A stretch of 30,434 bases of DNA, taken from CAIKZJ01 sp964626015. Lineage in GTDB: Bacteria; Bacteroidota; Ignavibacteria; Tepidaquicellales; Tepidaquicellaceae. The stretch covers positions 1 to 30,434 of the forward strand of contig CAZVCC010000040.1 of NCBI GenBank assembly GCA_964626015.1, read 5' to 3'. Numbering within the stretch: position 1 is the stretch's first letter; every line of letters begins with the position of its first letter. Shown here piece by piece: positions 16,816 through 25,007 of the stretch. The notes under the pieces were generated by a model, which worked only from the letters and a program-made list of their open reading frames with translations, did not search any database and had not been told where the DNA came from. Made by a program: the position numbers and the translations under genes.

Positions 16816-16864
16816 ATTCGGATTTATTGGAAATCCATTCAAATAAATCGGGTATTATCCGAAT
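16816..16864. promoter_or_regulatory. Nested inverted repeats upstream of nhaA
   Basis: ATTCGGAT (16816-16823) and ATCCGAAT (16857-16864) form a perfect 8-bp inverted repeat. Inside them, GATTTATT (16821-16828) can instead pair with AATAAATC (16842-16849), and GGATTT/AAATCC (16820-16836) can form a third stem. The alternatives are mutually exclusive. The block is about 70 bases before the nhaA start; it could be an operator or a structured leader, but chance cannot be excluded in such AT-rich DNA. Confidence 0.3.
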
Positions 16865-17145
16865 CGATATAATTGTGTTATTTTCTGTTATATCTCGAAA
16901 AGCTTCTTTAAGGCATTGTATTTTGCTGTTTTATCAATTAAAGAAGCATTATATCTATAACCAAATTATTCTTCTTTTTGTTCAAAAATCAAGCACGCTT
17001 ATCCCTTTATTTTTTGTTTCATTATGTATTTTTCACCCAAAATCACTTTCTATCAATATATTTACAAAAAATATTATTTATCTATTGATTTATGGAACTC
17101 GATTTATTATATTCATGTTGTATCTATAAAATACAGCACAAAGAT

Positions 17146-17175
17146 GCTTATTTTATTATTTCATACAAAATAAGC
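17146..17175. other. 9-bp hairpin in the intergenic region
   Basis: GCTTATTTT (17146-17154) and AAAATAAGC (17167-17175) are perfect inverted copies around a 12-base loop. There is no following T-run on either strand, so it does not look like an intrinsic terminator. It might be an operator site or a structured leader, or be random. Confidence 0.25.
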
Positions 17176-17552
17176 TTATATTTATCAATTCTTCCTATCT
17201 TCACTTCAAATCCACTTAAATACCAGTTCAAACACACTATAACTCTATTATAATTAGGTCTTACTTAGGGTATATATGGTCCTAATCCAGTCTTCCTTGC
17301 GTATTCGTATACTGTTAATTAGTCTCAAATTGTACTTCCTTTCACTCCTGCTAATCCGCTCACAATACGTAAATTGAATCCTCTATTAGCTTTTTTAAAA
17401 TCTTGTAAGCAAATTATTTTAACTTTCATCAAATGTGTTTTGCGTTTTCATATTTCTATTTTCTAATTATATTGAATAGAATTATTAACTAATTTAAGAA
17501 TGACTTTCCCTTAATTGATGTGTCATTTTCTAAAATTTAAATATACAGTTTT

Positions 17553-18416
17553 ATGTATAATACTCTTTCCCTGAGTCTTAAGTGTCCTCATTGCAGTAAG
17601 TCTTTGATGGATTCTGAAGTCCTCGTCGATAATGAAGCAAGTATTGCTTTACAAATCGAAATTACCGGCACAAAAGGAAAAATAAACCTCAGCTCTATCT
17701 ACGGAAGTTTTAATTATTCTTCCGTTTTAGAAAATCCCGTCGGTAGCATTGCTGTCTTCTCTTGTCCGCACTGCGGCAAGGATATTAAATCGTCTTCTTC
17801 TTGTAAACTTTGTAATGCTCCTATGGCTTCACTCGTTCTTGATATCGGTGGGAAGGTTAGCTTTTGTACTCGCTCGGGCTGCCAGAATCATACCGTAGAA
17901 ATTGAAGACCTCAATAATGCTCTAAGAAAATTCCATCAGGTTTACGGTTTCGAAAGTTCACTGCCCGAAAGAAAACCCGGTGAAATTCATACCCATGTCC
18001 ATGTGGATGAAGACTTGGAAATTATCGAAGCAGGTACTTTCCTGCAGGCATATTGTCCTCATTGCAGGAAGAGTCTGATTGAGGCAGAAATGCTTAAGTT
18101 AAAACTCGTAAATGATAAAAATGAATCCGGTGATATTTTGCTCAGTCCGTATTTGAATGTATTTTCTGCTAAATCAACCTTGTTCCTTACTGAAGGTAAA
18201 CCCGTCGGCGATTTGCGATGCTTTCACTGCGACCATACTCTAATGGTCGAGGATAAGCAATGCGATTCCTGCGGGTCGCCTGTTTGCGGTGTTTCCATAA
18301 GTGCACGCTCTAAACTGATTGACTTTTTCATCTGCTCTAAAAAAGGATGTAGGTGGCACGGACTTAGCGAAGAAGATATTAACAATATCAAGCTCGATGA
18401 AAGCCTTGAATGGTAG
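17553..18416 (+). CDS. Internally duplicated zinc-knuckle protein of unknown function
   Basis: This 287-residue protein has two similar halves. The first contains four cysteine pairs: C11/C14 (CPHC), C71/C74 (CPHC), C84/C87 (CKLC) and C105/C110. The second repeats the series: C168/C171 (CPHC), C223/C226 (CFHC), C237/C240 (CDSC) and C261/C266 (CSKKGC). The spacing between halves is about 152-157 residues. Each half could therefore bind two zinc ions. A linker at 138-160 contains HTHVHVDEDLE. There is no membrane segment or signal peptide, so it is probably cytoplasmic. It lies 38 bases before the NuoE-like gene and is probably the first gene of that operon, suggesting a role as regulator or assembly factor. 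I do not recognise a named family. Confidence 0.8.
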   Translation: MYNTLSLSLKCPHCSKSLMDSEVLVDNEASIALQIEITGTKGKINLSSIYGSFNYSSVLENPVGSIAVFSCPHCGKDIKSSSSCKLCNAPMASLVLDIGGKVSFCTRSGCQNHTVEIEDLNNALRKFHQVYGFESSLPERKPGEIHTHVHVDEDLEIIEAGTFLQAYCPHCRKSLIEAEMLKLKLVNDKNESGDILLSPYLNVFSAKSTLFLTEGKPVGDLRCFHCDHTLMVEDKQCDSCGSPVCGVSISARSKLIDFFICSKKGCRWHGLSEEDINNIKLDESLEW

Positions 18417-18454
18417 TCCATTGTTTTATTCTATTATATTAATTTTATTTTCTT

Positions 18455-19003
18455 ATGAGAGTCTTACGTATCAATAAAAAAGAGGTTAAGCCAGTAACTA
18501 AAAAGCCTGTCGACCTAACACTTCTCGACACTTTAATCAACAAATACAGACATAAAAAGGGTAACCTTATTCCGCTGCTTCAGGGAACGCAGAATATTTT
18601 CGGTTATATCCCTAAAGAAGCTTTCCTTTACATCTCAAAGGAAACAGGTCTGAAAGTCAGCGATATGTATGGTGTCGTTACTTTCTATGCACAGTTCAGA
18701 CTTCAGCCTGCTGGAAAATACATAATGAAGATGTGTCATGGTACGGCTTGCCATGTTCAGAATGTTAAAAAGGTTACTGAAGATGTCCAGAATTTCCTTA
18801 ATGTTAAAGACGGCGAAACTACTGAAGATGGTATTTTCACACTCGAAACTGTCGCTTGCCTCGGCTGCTGCTCTCTCGCTCCTGTTATGATGATTAGCGA
18901 TGAAACTTACGGTAAGCTCAGCGGTAAGAAAGCCGTAGATGTAATAAAGGAAATTAAGCGAAAGGAAACTCTCGCTGCAAAACAGCAAATTTCAAATAAC
19001 TAA
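18455..19003 (+). CDS. NuoE/HydC-like thioredoxin-fold [2Fe-2S] subunit of a flavin oxidoreductase
   Basis: This 182-residue protein belongs to the 24-kDa family of complex I and of bifurcating hydrogenases and transhydrogenases. An N-terminal helical bundle (about 20-85, with GYIPKEAFLYIS and GVVTFYAQFRLQP) precedes a thioredoxin-like domain. The [2Fe-2S] ligands are Cys94 and Cys99 (MCHGTACH) and Cys135 and Cys139 (CLGCC). It carries electrons in the flavin-adjacent part of the complex. It starts 38 bases after the zinc-knuckle gene and is followed by the NuoF-like gene after 25 bases. No Shine-Dalgarno is visible. In Stn/Nfn-type enzymes this would be the smallest subunit. Confidence 0.93.
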   Translation: MRVLRINKKEVKPVTKKPVDLTLLDTLINKYRHKKGNLIPLLQGTQNIFGYIPKEAFLYISKETGLKVSDMYGVVTFYAQFRLQPAGKYIMKMCHGTACHVQNVKKVTEDVQNFLNVKDGETTEDGIFTLETVACLGCCSLAPVMMISDETYGKLSGKKAVDVIKEIKRKETLAAKQQISNN

Positions 19004-19028
19004 CGATTGAAAAGAAAATTTTAACTAT

Positions 19029-20807
19029 ATGTCTCAAACACAAATAATAGTCGGTCTTGGTAGCTGCGGACTTGCAGCAGGGGCAGGAAAGGTCTATGAT
19101 GAACTTCTTAGAATTCGTGAAGCTGATAATCTCGATTTTAACCTTAAGAAAACAAGCTGTATCGGCATGTGTTTTAAAGAACCGCTCGTCGAAATAATTG
19201 ACGATTCAGGTAGTTATCTCTACGGTGAAGTGGATGTTAAAAAAGCCGATGAAATAATTGAAAAACACCTTGTCAATTTTACTCCTGTAAAGGAATATCT
19301 TGTGAAGTCCGATGTTATCGAAACAGGATTTAATGAGTATTTTGACGGTCAGGTAAAGATTGCTCTGCGTAACTGCGGTAATATTGACCCTGAAAGCATT
19401 GAAGAGTATGAGGTTCGCGGAGGTTATGAAGCCGTTAAAAAGATTGTGAACGAAAAACTCAACTCTCAGGATGTTATTAAAACCGTTCTTGATTCAGGTC
19501 TTCGTGGTAGGGGAGGCGGAGGTTTCCCAACAGGGTTGAAATGGAAGTTTGCAAACAACAGCCAGTCTAAAGAAAAGTATATAATCTGTAATGCTGACGA
19601 AGGGGACCCCGGCGCTTTCATGGATCGGTCTGTCCTCGAAGGTGACCCGCATTCTGTTCTCGAAGGTATGATAATTGGTGCTTATGCTATCGGAGCAAGC
19701 GACGGCGTTATTTATTGTCGTGCAGAATATCCTCTTGCAATCAAACGTCTTAATATTGCAATAGAACAGGCTCGCACAAAAGGTTATCTCGGAAAGAATA
19801 TACTCGGTCTCGAAGATTTTAATTTCGATATCTACATTAAAGAAGGTGCGGGTGCATTCGTATGCGGTGAAGAGACTGCATTAATTGCATCCGTCGAAGG
19901 CGAGCGGGGTATGCCTCGTAAACGCCCTCCTTTCCCCGCAGTTTCAGGTTTATGGAAGAAACCAACTAACATTAATAACGTCGAAACGTATGCAAATATA
20001 CCTTGGATAATTATAAACGGAGCTGATGCCTACGCTGCTTACGGCACCGAAAAAAGTAAAGGGACAAAGGTCTTTGCTCTGACAGGCAAGATTAAAAACG
20101 GCGGACTCGTTGAAGTACCTATGGGTATTACAATTAAAGATATTATTTACAAACTCGGTGGCGGTATAATAGGGGATAAGAAGTTCAAAGCTGTTCAGCT
20201 TGGCGGTCCGTCAGGCGGCTGCATTCCCGAATATCTTTCTGATACTATAGTTGATTATGATTCAGTAAACGCTACTGGCGCTATCATGGGCTCTGGCGGT
20301 ATGGTTGTCATGGATGAAACAACTTGTATGGTCGATGTAGCAAGGTTCTTTCTTGAATTCACTTGTAAAGAATCCTGCGGTAAATGCACATTCTGCCGAG
20401 TCGGTACTAAACGTATGCTTGAAATTCTTACTCGCATAACAGAAGGCGAAGGACGTCAGGGCGATTTGGAAAAGCTTGAAGAACTTGCTTACCAGATTAA
20501 AGACGCATCTCTTTGCGGACTTGGTCAAACAGCGCCTAATCCGGTTCTTACAACTATTAAGTATTTCCGTGATGAGTACGAAGCTCATATCAATAATAAG
20601 AAGTGTCCTGCTCTTTATTGTAAGAAACTTCTTACTTATGAAATTATTCCCGATAAATGTACAGGATGTATGGTCTGTAAGCGTGGATGCCCGACCGAAG
20701 CAATTACGGGCGAAAAGAAACAGGTGCACTTCATTCATCAGGAAAAATGTATTCAGTGCGGTGATTGTTACTCTAAGTGTAAGTTTGACTCTATAGTTGT
20801 TTATTAA
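19029..20807 (+). CDS. NuoF/HydB-like NADH-binding flavoprotein with C-terminal 2[4Fe-4S] domain
   Basis: This is a 592-residue subunit. Residues 1-85 are a thioredoxin-like domain (VGLGSCGLAAGAG, then SCIGMCFKEP; Cys13, Cys44, Cys48). The NuoF core follows: FMN/NADH binding in GLRGRGGGGFPTGLKW (158-172), CNADEGDPGAFMDR (187-200) and GEETALIASVEG, an SLBB region around 355-400, and the [4Fe-4S] site Cys450-Cys453-Cys456 plus Cys496. The tail holds two ferredoxin clusters, C544/C547/C550/C554 and C574/C577/C580/C584. This order is that of HydB of electron-bifurcating hydrogenases and of the corresponding Stn/Nfn subunit, where the FMN is the NAD(H) and bifurcation site. It sits between the NuoE-like and NuoG/GltD-like genes. 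Confidence 0.93.
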   Translation: MSQTQIIVGLGSCGLAAGAGKVYDELLRIREADNLDFNLKKTSCIGMCFKEPLVEIIDDSGSYLYGEVDVKKADEIIEKHLVNFTPVKEYLVKSDVIETGFNEYFDGQVKIALRNCGNIDPESIEEYEVRGGYEAVKKIVNEKLNSQDVIKTVLDSGLRGRGGGGFPTGLKWKFANNSQSKEKYIICNADEGDPGAFMDRSVLEGDPHSVLEGMIIGAYAIGASDGVIYCRAEYPLAIKRLNIAIEQARTKGYLGKNILGLEDFNFDIYIKEGAGAFVCGEETALIASVEGERGMPRKRPPFPAVSGLWKKPTNINNVETYANIPWIIINGADAYAAYGTEKSKGTKVFALTGKIKNGGLVEVPMGITIKDIIYKLGGGIIGDKKFKAVQLGGPSGGCIPEYLSDTIVDYDSVNATGAIMGSGGMVVMDETTCMVDVARFFLEFTCKESCGKCTFCRVGTKRMLEILTRITEGEGRQGDLEKLEELAYQIKDASLCGLGQTAPNPVLTTIKYFRDEYEAHINNKKCPALYCKKLLTYEIIPDKCTGCMVCKRGCPTEAITGEKKQVHFIHQEKCIQCGDCYSKCKFDSIVVY

Positions 20808-20834
20808 ATTCAAAATCAAAAAGTTTTTTAATAA

Positions 20835-23800
20835 ATGGATAATAAATTAAATATAATTCTAAACGGTAAGATTGTTACAGGATTCGAAGGAGAAACAATC
20901 CTCCAGCTCGCTAATCGTTACGGTATTCAAATTCCTACTCTCTGCAACGACGATAGACTTACTCCGTTCTCATCTTGTTTCGTTTGCGTCGTTGAAGTCG
21001 AAGGTACTCGAGGTCTTCAGCCCTCTTGTTCAACTAAGATAGTAGAAGGAATGAAAATTAATACCGATAATGATAAAGTTCATAAATCGAGGAAATCAGC
21101 TCTCGAGCTTCTGCTTTCAAATCACTATGCCGATTGTACTGCTCCTTGCAAGCAGACTTGTCCCGCAGGCGTTGACGTTCAGGGATACATTGCACTTATT
21201 AATAAAGGAATGTATCGAGATGCTGTAGGATTAATAAAACAAACGAATCCTCTTCCTGCAATCTGCGGTAGAGTTTGCGTGAGACCCTGTGAAGTTGCCT
21301 GCAGAAGAAACCTACTCGAAGGCAAAGGCGTTGGAATAGATTATCTGAAGAGATATGCTACAGATATGGATTTTGAATCAGGTGATAAGTATATGCCCGA
21401 ATGTAAACCTGCTACAGGGAAAAAGGTTGCAGTTATCGGCGCTGGTCCCGGTGGACTTTCTTCAGCATACTATCTTGCACTCGAAGGACATTCTGTAGAA
21501 ATCTTCGAATCAAGTCCTCATCCCGGCGGTATGCTCCGCTATGGCATCCCACCTTATCGCTTACCGAATGATATTATTGATAAGGAAGTCGAAAGCATCG
21601 AGCAGATGGGCGTTAAGATTAATTACAATATCAGGCTTGGCGATTCACTCAGCTATAAGGATTTAAAAGGTAAATATGATTCAGTAATACTCGCTATTGG
21701 CTCACAGAATGGTACAAGTATAGGATGCGATAACGATAAAGCGGACGGTGTGTACTCAGGAATTGATTTCCTTCGCAATATGGAGATGACAGGCCAGAAG
21801 TATGATTTCTCAGGAAAAAAAGTAGCTGTCATCGGCGGCGGAAACACTGCAATGGACTGTTGTAGAACTGCAATGCGCTGCGGAGCTTCGAAAGTCTATA
21901 TTATTTACCGCAGAACTGAAAAGGAAATGCCCGCTAATCCAATCGAAATTCATGAGTCAAAACTTGAAGGTGTTGAATATATGTTCTTAACAGCTCCCGC
22001 TAAAGTAAACGTTAACGATGAAGGAAAACTTAATTCTTTGTCGTGCTATAAAATGGAACTTGGTGAGCCAGATGCATCAGGCAGAAGAAGACCCATTAAA
22101 GTTGAAGGTTCTGAGTTCAACGTTGAACTTGATATTATTCTTGCCGCCATCGGTCAGAAGACTGACGTAAACTTCATCGATGATATTAATATATATTCCG
22201 ATGAAAAACTCATTGTGAATAAATGGGGTGATATTGATGCCGATAAAAAGACTCTGCAAACTTCAATTAAATCTGTTTTTGCCTGCGGCGACAGCGTGAC
22301 GGGTCCTGCTACACTTATTGAAGCCATTGCCCAGGGCAGGAAAGCCGCAAGGAGCTGTCATCAGTTCTTGTCTGCTTTGCCGATTACAGGTGAAAAGTAT
22401 GAGTTCATTTCTAAACGCGATAATTTTGAGAAACAGATAAAAGAAGATTATCTTGGAAAATACGGTGAGCAGCTTAGAGAAGAAATGCCGACACTCGACC
22501 CTGACAAACGAAGTAATTTTTACGAAGTAGAACTTGGTTATTCTCACGAAGCTGCGCATGAAGAAACCAAAAGATGCATGGAATGCGGTTGCGCAGAATA
22601 CTATACTTGCGACTTAAAGAAATACTCTACTGATTATGAAGCTGTGCAAAACAGGTTTGATGGCGAATTCAAAAAATATGACGTTGACTTCAGACATCCT
22701 TTTATTGAAATTGATAATAATAAATGCATTCTGTGTTCACGTTGTATTAGAATATGCAAAGATGTTGTGGGTGCAAACGCTCTCGGTCTTGTTAACCGCG
22801 GATTCGAGTCTTACGTCGCTCCAAGTCTCGGTGAAAGCCTTCTCGATACAGATTGTGAATCATGCGGAATGTGTATTTCCACTTGCCCGACAGGAGCTAT
22901 AACCGAAAACTTCAAGTTTAAACCCGGTCCTCTCGAACTCGATTCATTCGAAACAATCTGTAATTATTGCTCTGTCGGTTGTGCTGTAAGAATACATCAT
23001 AAAAACGGATTTGTTATGAAAGTAACTGGAGCAAGCGGTGAAATAAATAAAGATGAAAATATCTGCCGTTTCCCGAAATTCGGATACAGATATCTCAATG
23101 ACGGCAAACGTGTTACTAAACCTTTAATAAAAGTGAATGGAAAGTTCGAAGAAACCTCTTTCGAAAATGTATTCAATGTTATAAAGAAGAGAATTCAATC
23201 TGTTAAACCCGATGAAAATGCTTTCTTTGCCGGTGCTCGGCTGACAAACGAAGAATTATTCCTTATAAAGAAATTGTCAGATTCTGTTAAAACAGTGAAT
23301 ACTTCAAGCTTTCACTATTTAAATAGGGGAGATGGTTACAAAAACATATCCGATGCTAACGTTCCTTTCTCCCAAATTAATGGCTCAGGTAAAATTTATC
23401 TTCTCGGTTCAGAAATAAATTATGAAAATCCCGTTGTTGGATACATGGTCAATAATGCAAAAACACAATACGGTGTAAAAGTCAGTGTAATAACGGATAA
23501 AGAGTTCGATAGAACAATGAATAAAGCAGATAATATCATTAAGGTAGATTCATATTTCAACTTTATCAAAGCCGTTAATTATTACATACTATCCAACAGT
23601 CTTGAAAACAGTGTATTTATAAATGACCGCGTAAAATGTTTTGATGAGTATAAGAAGAATATTCTCTCTCAAAACTTCGAAAATCTTGTTAATCAATCCG
23701 GATTAGTTTCAGATAAGCAGCTCGTTGAGTTTATTGAAGAGTTTAATAATGAACCGAATGCAATACTTATCTTTGCCGAGAAGAATGTATCATCAGAAAC

Positions 23801-24455
23801 AGCTAAGGAAATATTCAATCTAATGCTTATTACCGGAAAACTCGGCAAAACATCTTCCGGGATTATTTCTCTGAAAGAAAAGAATAATTCGCAGGGACTT
23901 TTTGATATGGGCATTTGTAACGGTAATCTTCAATCCGGACAGTTAGAAAACCTGAAAAATATTTTCATATTCGGTGAAGACCCTGTAGGTTGTGCATTTA
24001 ACAAAGACGAGATTACTGCTAAGCTGAATAAGTCGGACTTCAAAGTTGTTCAGGATTATTTCATGACTGATACTGCATCTTTAGCAGATGTAATCCTTCC
24101 TGCTTCTTATCCGTTTGAAATTGGCGGTAGTTATTCAAATGCACAGAAGTTTATTCTTAATTTTGATGCTGAATACAAATCAAAACTTGAAAAAGATTCT
24201 GTCACTCAATTTATAGAATTATTGTTTTTATTTAGTGATAAGAAAAATGCTGTTCAATCTGAGGATATTTCTCTTGAAATTGCATCAATGCTGAAAGATA
24301 AAGTGGAAAGCAATTCCGAAAATTTGTATTCCTTAAAAATGACTACAGAAGACTCGAACTCGAAATTGTTCGATTATGGCTGCGATTATATCACGAAACG
24401 TTTTGAATTGTATTTTGAAAAACAAATATCTGAATCAAAAGAATTAGTAAATTAA
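20835..24455 (+). CDS. Fused NuoG-type [2Fe-2S] / GltD-NfnB FAD-NADPH / ferredoxin / degenerate molybdopterin oxidoreductase subunit
   Basis: This 1206-residue subunit has four blocks. Residues 1-85: a plant-type [2Fe-2S] ferredoxin domain, Cys37, Cys48, Cys51, Cys65. Residues about 95-515: a GltD/NfnB-like module with 4Fe-4S cysteines C101-C109 and C144/C148/C152/C156, an FAD fold (VAVIGAGPGGLSS, 198-210), a nucleotide fold (VAVIGGGNTAMDCC, 330-343) with YRRTEKEMPA, which favours NADPH, and CGDSVTGPATL. Residues 581-592 (C581/C584/C586/C592) may hold another cluster; C631-C641 and C674-C684 are two ferredoxin clusters. Residues about 706-1206 are a molybdopterin-oxidoreductase-type domain, with C709/C712/C716/C744, that lacks a Sec/Cys active site and the C-terminal cofactor-binding domain. 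It resembles the large subunit of three-subunit Nfn/Stn transhydrogenases plus a NuoG-like extension. Confidence 0.9.
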   Translation: MDNKLNIILNGKIVTGFEGETILQLANRYGIQIPTLCNDDRLTPFSSCFVCVVEVEGTRGLQPSCSTKIVEGMKINTDNDKVHKSRKSALELLLSNHYADCTAPCKQTCPAGVDVQGYIALINKGMYRDAVGLIKQTNPLPAICGRVCVRPCEVACRRNLLEGKGVGIDYLKRYATDMDFESGDKYMPECKPATGKKVAVIGAGPGGLSSAYYLALEGHSVEIFESSPHPGGMLRYGIPPYRLPNDIIDKEVESIEQMGVKINYNIRLGDSLSYKDLKGKYDSVILAIGSQNGTSIGCDNDKADGVYSGIDFLRNMEMTGQKYDFSGKKVAVIGGGNTAMDCCRTAMRCGASKVYIIYRRTEKEMPANPIEIHESKLEGVEYMFLTAPAKVNVNDEGKLNSLSCYKMELGEPDASGRRRPIKVEGSEFNVELDIILAAIGQKTDVNFIDDINIYSDEKLIVNKWGDIDADKKTLQTSIKSVFACGDSVTGPATLIEAIAQGRKAARSCHQFLSALPITGEKYEFISKRDNFEKQIKEDYLGKYGEQLREEMPTLDPDKRSNFYEVELGYSHEAAHEETKRCMECGCAEYYTCDLKKYSTDYEAVQNRFDGEFKKYDVDFRHPFIEIDNNKCILCSRCIRICKDVVGANALGLVNRGFESYVAPSLGESLLDTDCESCGMCISTCPTGAITENFKFKPGPLELDSFETICNYCSVGCAVRIHHKNGFVMKVTGASGEINKDENICRFPKFGYRYLNDGKRVTKPLIKVNGKFEETSFENVFNVIKKRIQSVKPDENAFFAGARLTNEELFLIKKLSDSVKTVNTSSFHYLNRGDGYKNISDANVPFSQINGSGKIYLLGSEINYENPVVGYMVNNAKTQYGVKVSVITDKEFDRTMNKADNIIKVDSYFNFIKAVNYYILSNSLENSVFINDRVKCFDEYKKNILSQNFENLVNQSGLVSDKQLVEFIEEFNNEPNAILIFAEKNVSSETAKEIFNLMLITGKLGKTSSGIISLKEKNNSQGLFDMGICNGNLQSGQLENLKNIFIFGEDPVGCAFNKDEITAKLNKSDFKVVQDYFMTDTASLADVILPASYPFEIGGSYSNAQKFILNFDAEYKSKLEKDSVTQFIELLFLFSDKKNAVQSEDISLEIASMLKDKVESNSENLYSLKMTTEDSNSKLFDYGCDYITKRFELYFEKQISESKELVN

Positions 24456-24470
24456 TTTAAAATACTTTTA

Positions 24471-24926
24471 ATGGAAAAATTTGAAAACATAGACGATGTA
24501 CTCGATTTTGCTATAGAATCTGAACAGAAAGCCGTTGATTTCTACCATCAGCTTGCTGATAGAGTGAAGAATGAGGATATGAAAAATATTTTCCTTGAGT
24601 TTGCTCAGGAAGAAGTAGCACATAAAGCTAAGCTTAAAAAGATAAAAGAGGAAAAAGTATTTATTGCTTCTTCAGAAAGCATTTCGGACCTTAAAATCAG
24701 TGATTATGTCGATTCTGTTGTTATTAAACCCGATATGAGCTATCAGGAAGCATTGATTGTCGCAATGAACCGTGAGAAAGCAGCCTTTAATCTCTATACA
24801 CGCCTATCGAAAAAAACCAATGTCCCTGAACTTCAAAACATTTTTAAAATGCTTGCTCAGGAAGAATCAAAACATAAACTCCGTTTCGAAATGGAATACG
24901 ACGAGTTTGTTCTGCGCGAAAATTAA
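24471..24926 (+). CDS. Rubrerythrin/ferritin-like di-iron protein
   Basis: This 151-residue four-helix protein has the di-iron motifs: Glu18 in ESEQKAVDFY, E48-x2-H51 in QEEVAHK, Glu102 in NREKAAFNLY and E132-x2-H135 in QEESKHK. The C-terminal rubredoxin domain of classical rubrerythrins is absent, so it would need an external electron donor. Such proteins act in peroxide or oxygen detoxification, or in iron handling, in anaerobes. It is the last gene of the oxidoreductase operon (15 bases after the large subunit) and is followed by a strong terminator. A role in protecting the oxygen-sensitive iron-sulfur complex, or in accepting electrons from it, is inferred from position only. Confidence 0.85.
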   Translation: MEKFENIDDVLDFAIESEQKAVDFYHQLADRVKNEDMKNIFLEFAQEEVAHKAKLKKIKEEKVFIASSESISDLKISDYVDSVVIKPDMSYQEALIVAMNREKAAFNLYTRLSKKTNVPELQNIFKMLAQEESKHKLRFEMEYDEFVLREN

Positions 24927-24951
24927 ATTACACAAAAAGTCTGTTTAAAGC

Positions 24952-24987
24952 AAAAGCTCTTTCACCGTTAAGTGAAAGAGCTTTTTT
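24952..24987. terminator. Bidirectional intrinsic terminator
   Basis: AAAAGCTCTTTCAC (24952-24965) and GTGAAAGAGCTTTT (24972-24985) form a perfect 14-bp stem around a 6-base loop (CGTTAA). T-rich tails occur on both strands. It lies between the plus-strand di-iron gene (ending 24926) and the minus-strand ferredoxin gene (ending 25008), so it can end both transcripts. Confidence 0.93.
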
Positions 24988-25007
24988 ATAAACAAATCTA
25001 AAATCTA

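Larger units (their letters stand above)
16747..17552. other. 806-base intergenic region between divergent genes, no convincing gene
   Basis: The region separates minus-strand nhaA from the plus-strand zinc-knuckle/oxidoreductase operon and must hold promoters for both. It is very AT-rich. A 100-codon open frame (16827-17129) reads as hydrophobic and Lys/Ser-rich with no recognisable content and no Shine-Dalgarno; I do not call it. Visible structure consists of nested inverted repeats at 16816-16864 and a 9-bp hairpin at 17146-17175 (listed separately). A short inverted pair ATTAGG/CCTAAT (17253-17258 and 17281-17286) is also present. I see no tRNA, known riboswitch or terminator with a T-run. 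Confidence 0.5.

Noticed and set aside
16827..17129. 100-codon open frame in the large intergenic region
   Set aside because: No Shine-Dalgarno, composition typical of translated AT-rich DNA, and it overlaps the inverted-repeat block. Not called as a gene.
18455..20807. Respiratory complex I fragment
   Set aside because: The NuoF-like subunit has an extra N-terminal thioredoxin domain and a C-terminal ferredoxin, typical of bifurcating soluble enzymes, and no membrane subunits are near.
20835..24455. The large subunit as a formate dehydrogenase catalytic subunit or [FeFe] hydrogenase
   Set aside because: No Sec/Cys active-site segment, no C-terminal molybdopterin-binding domain and no H-cluster motifs; a complete GltD-like NADPH module is present instead.
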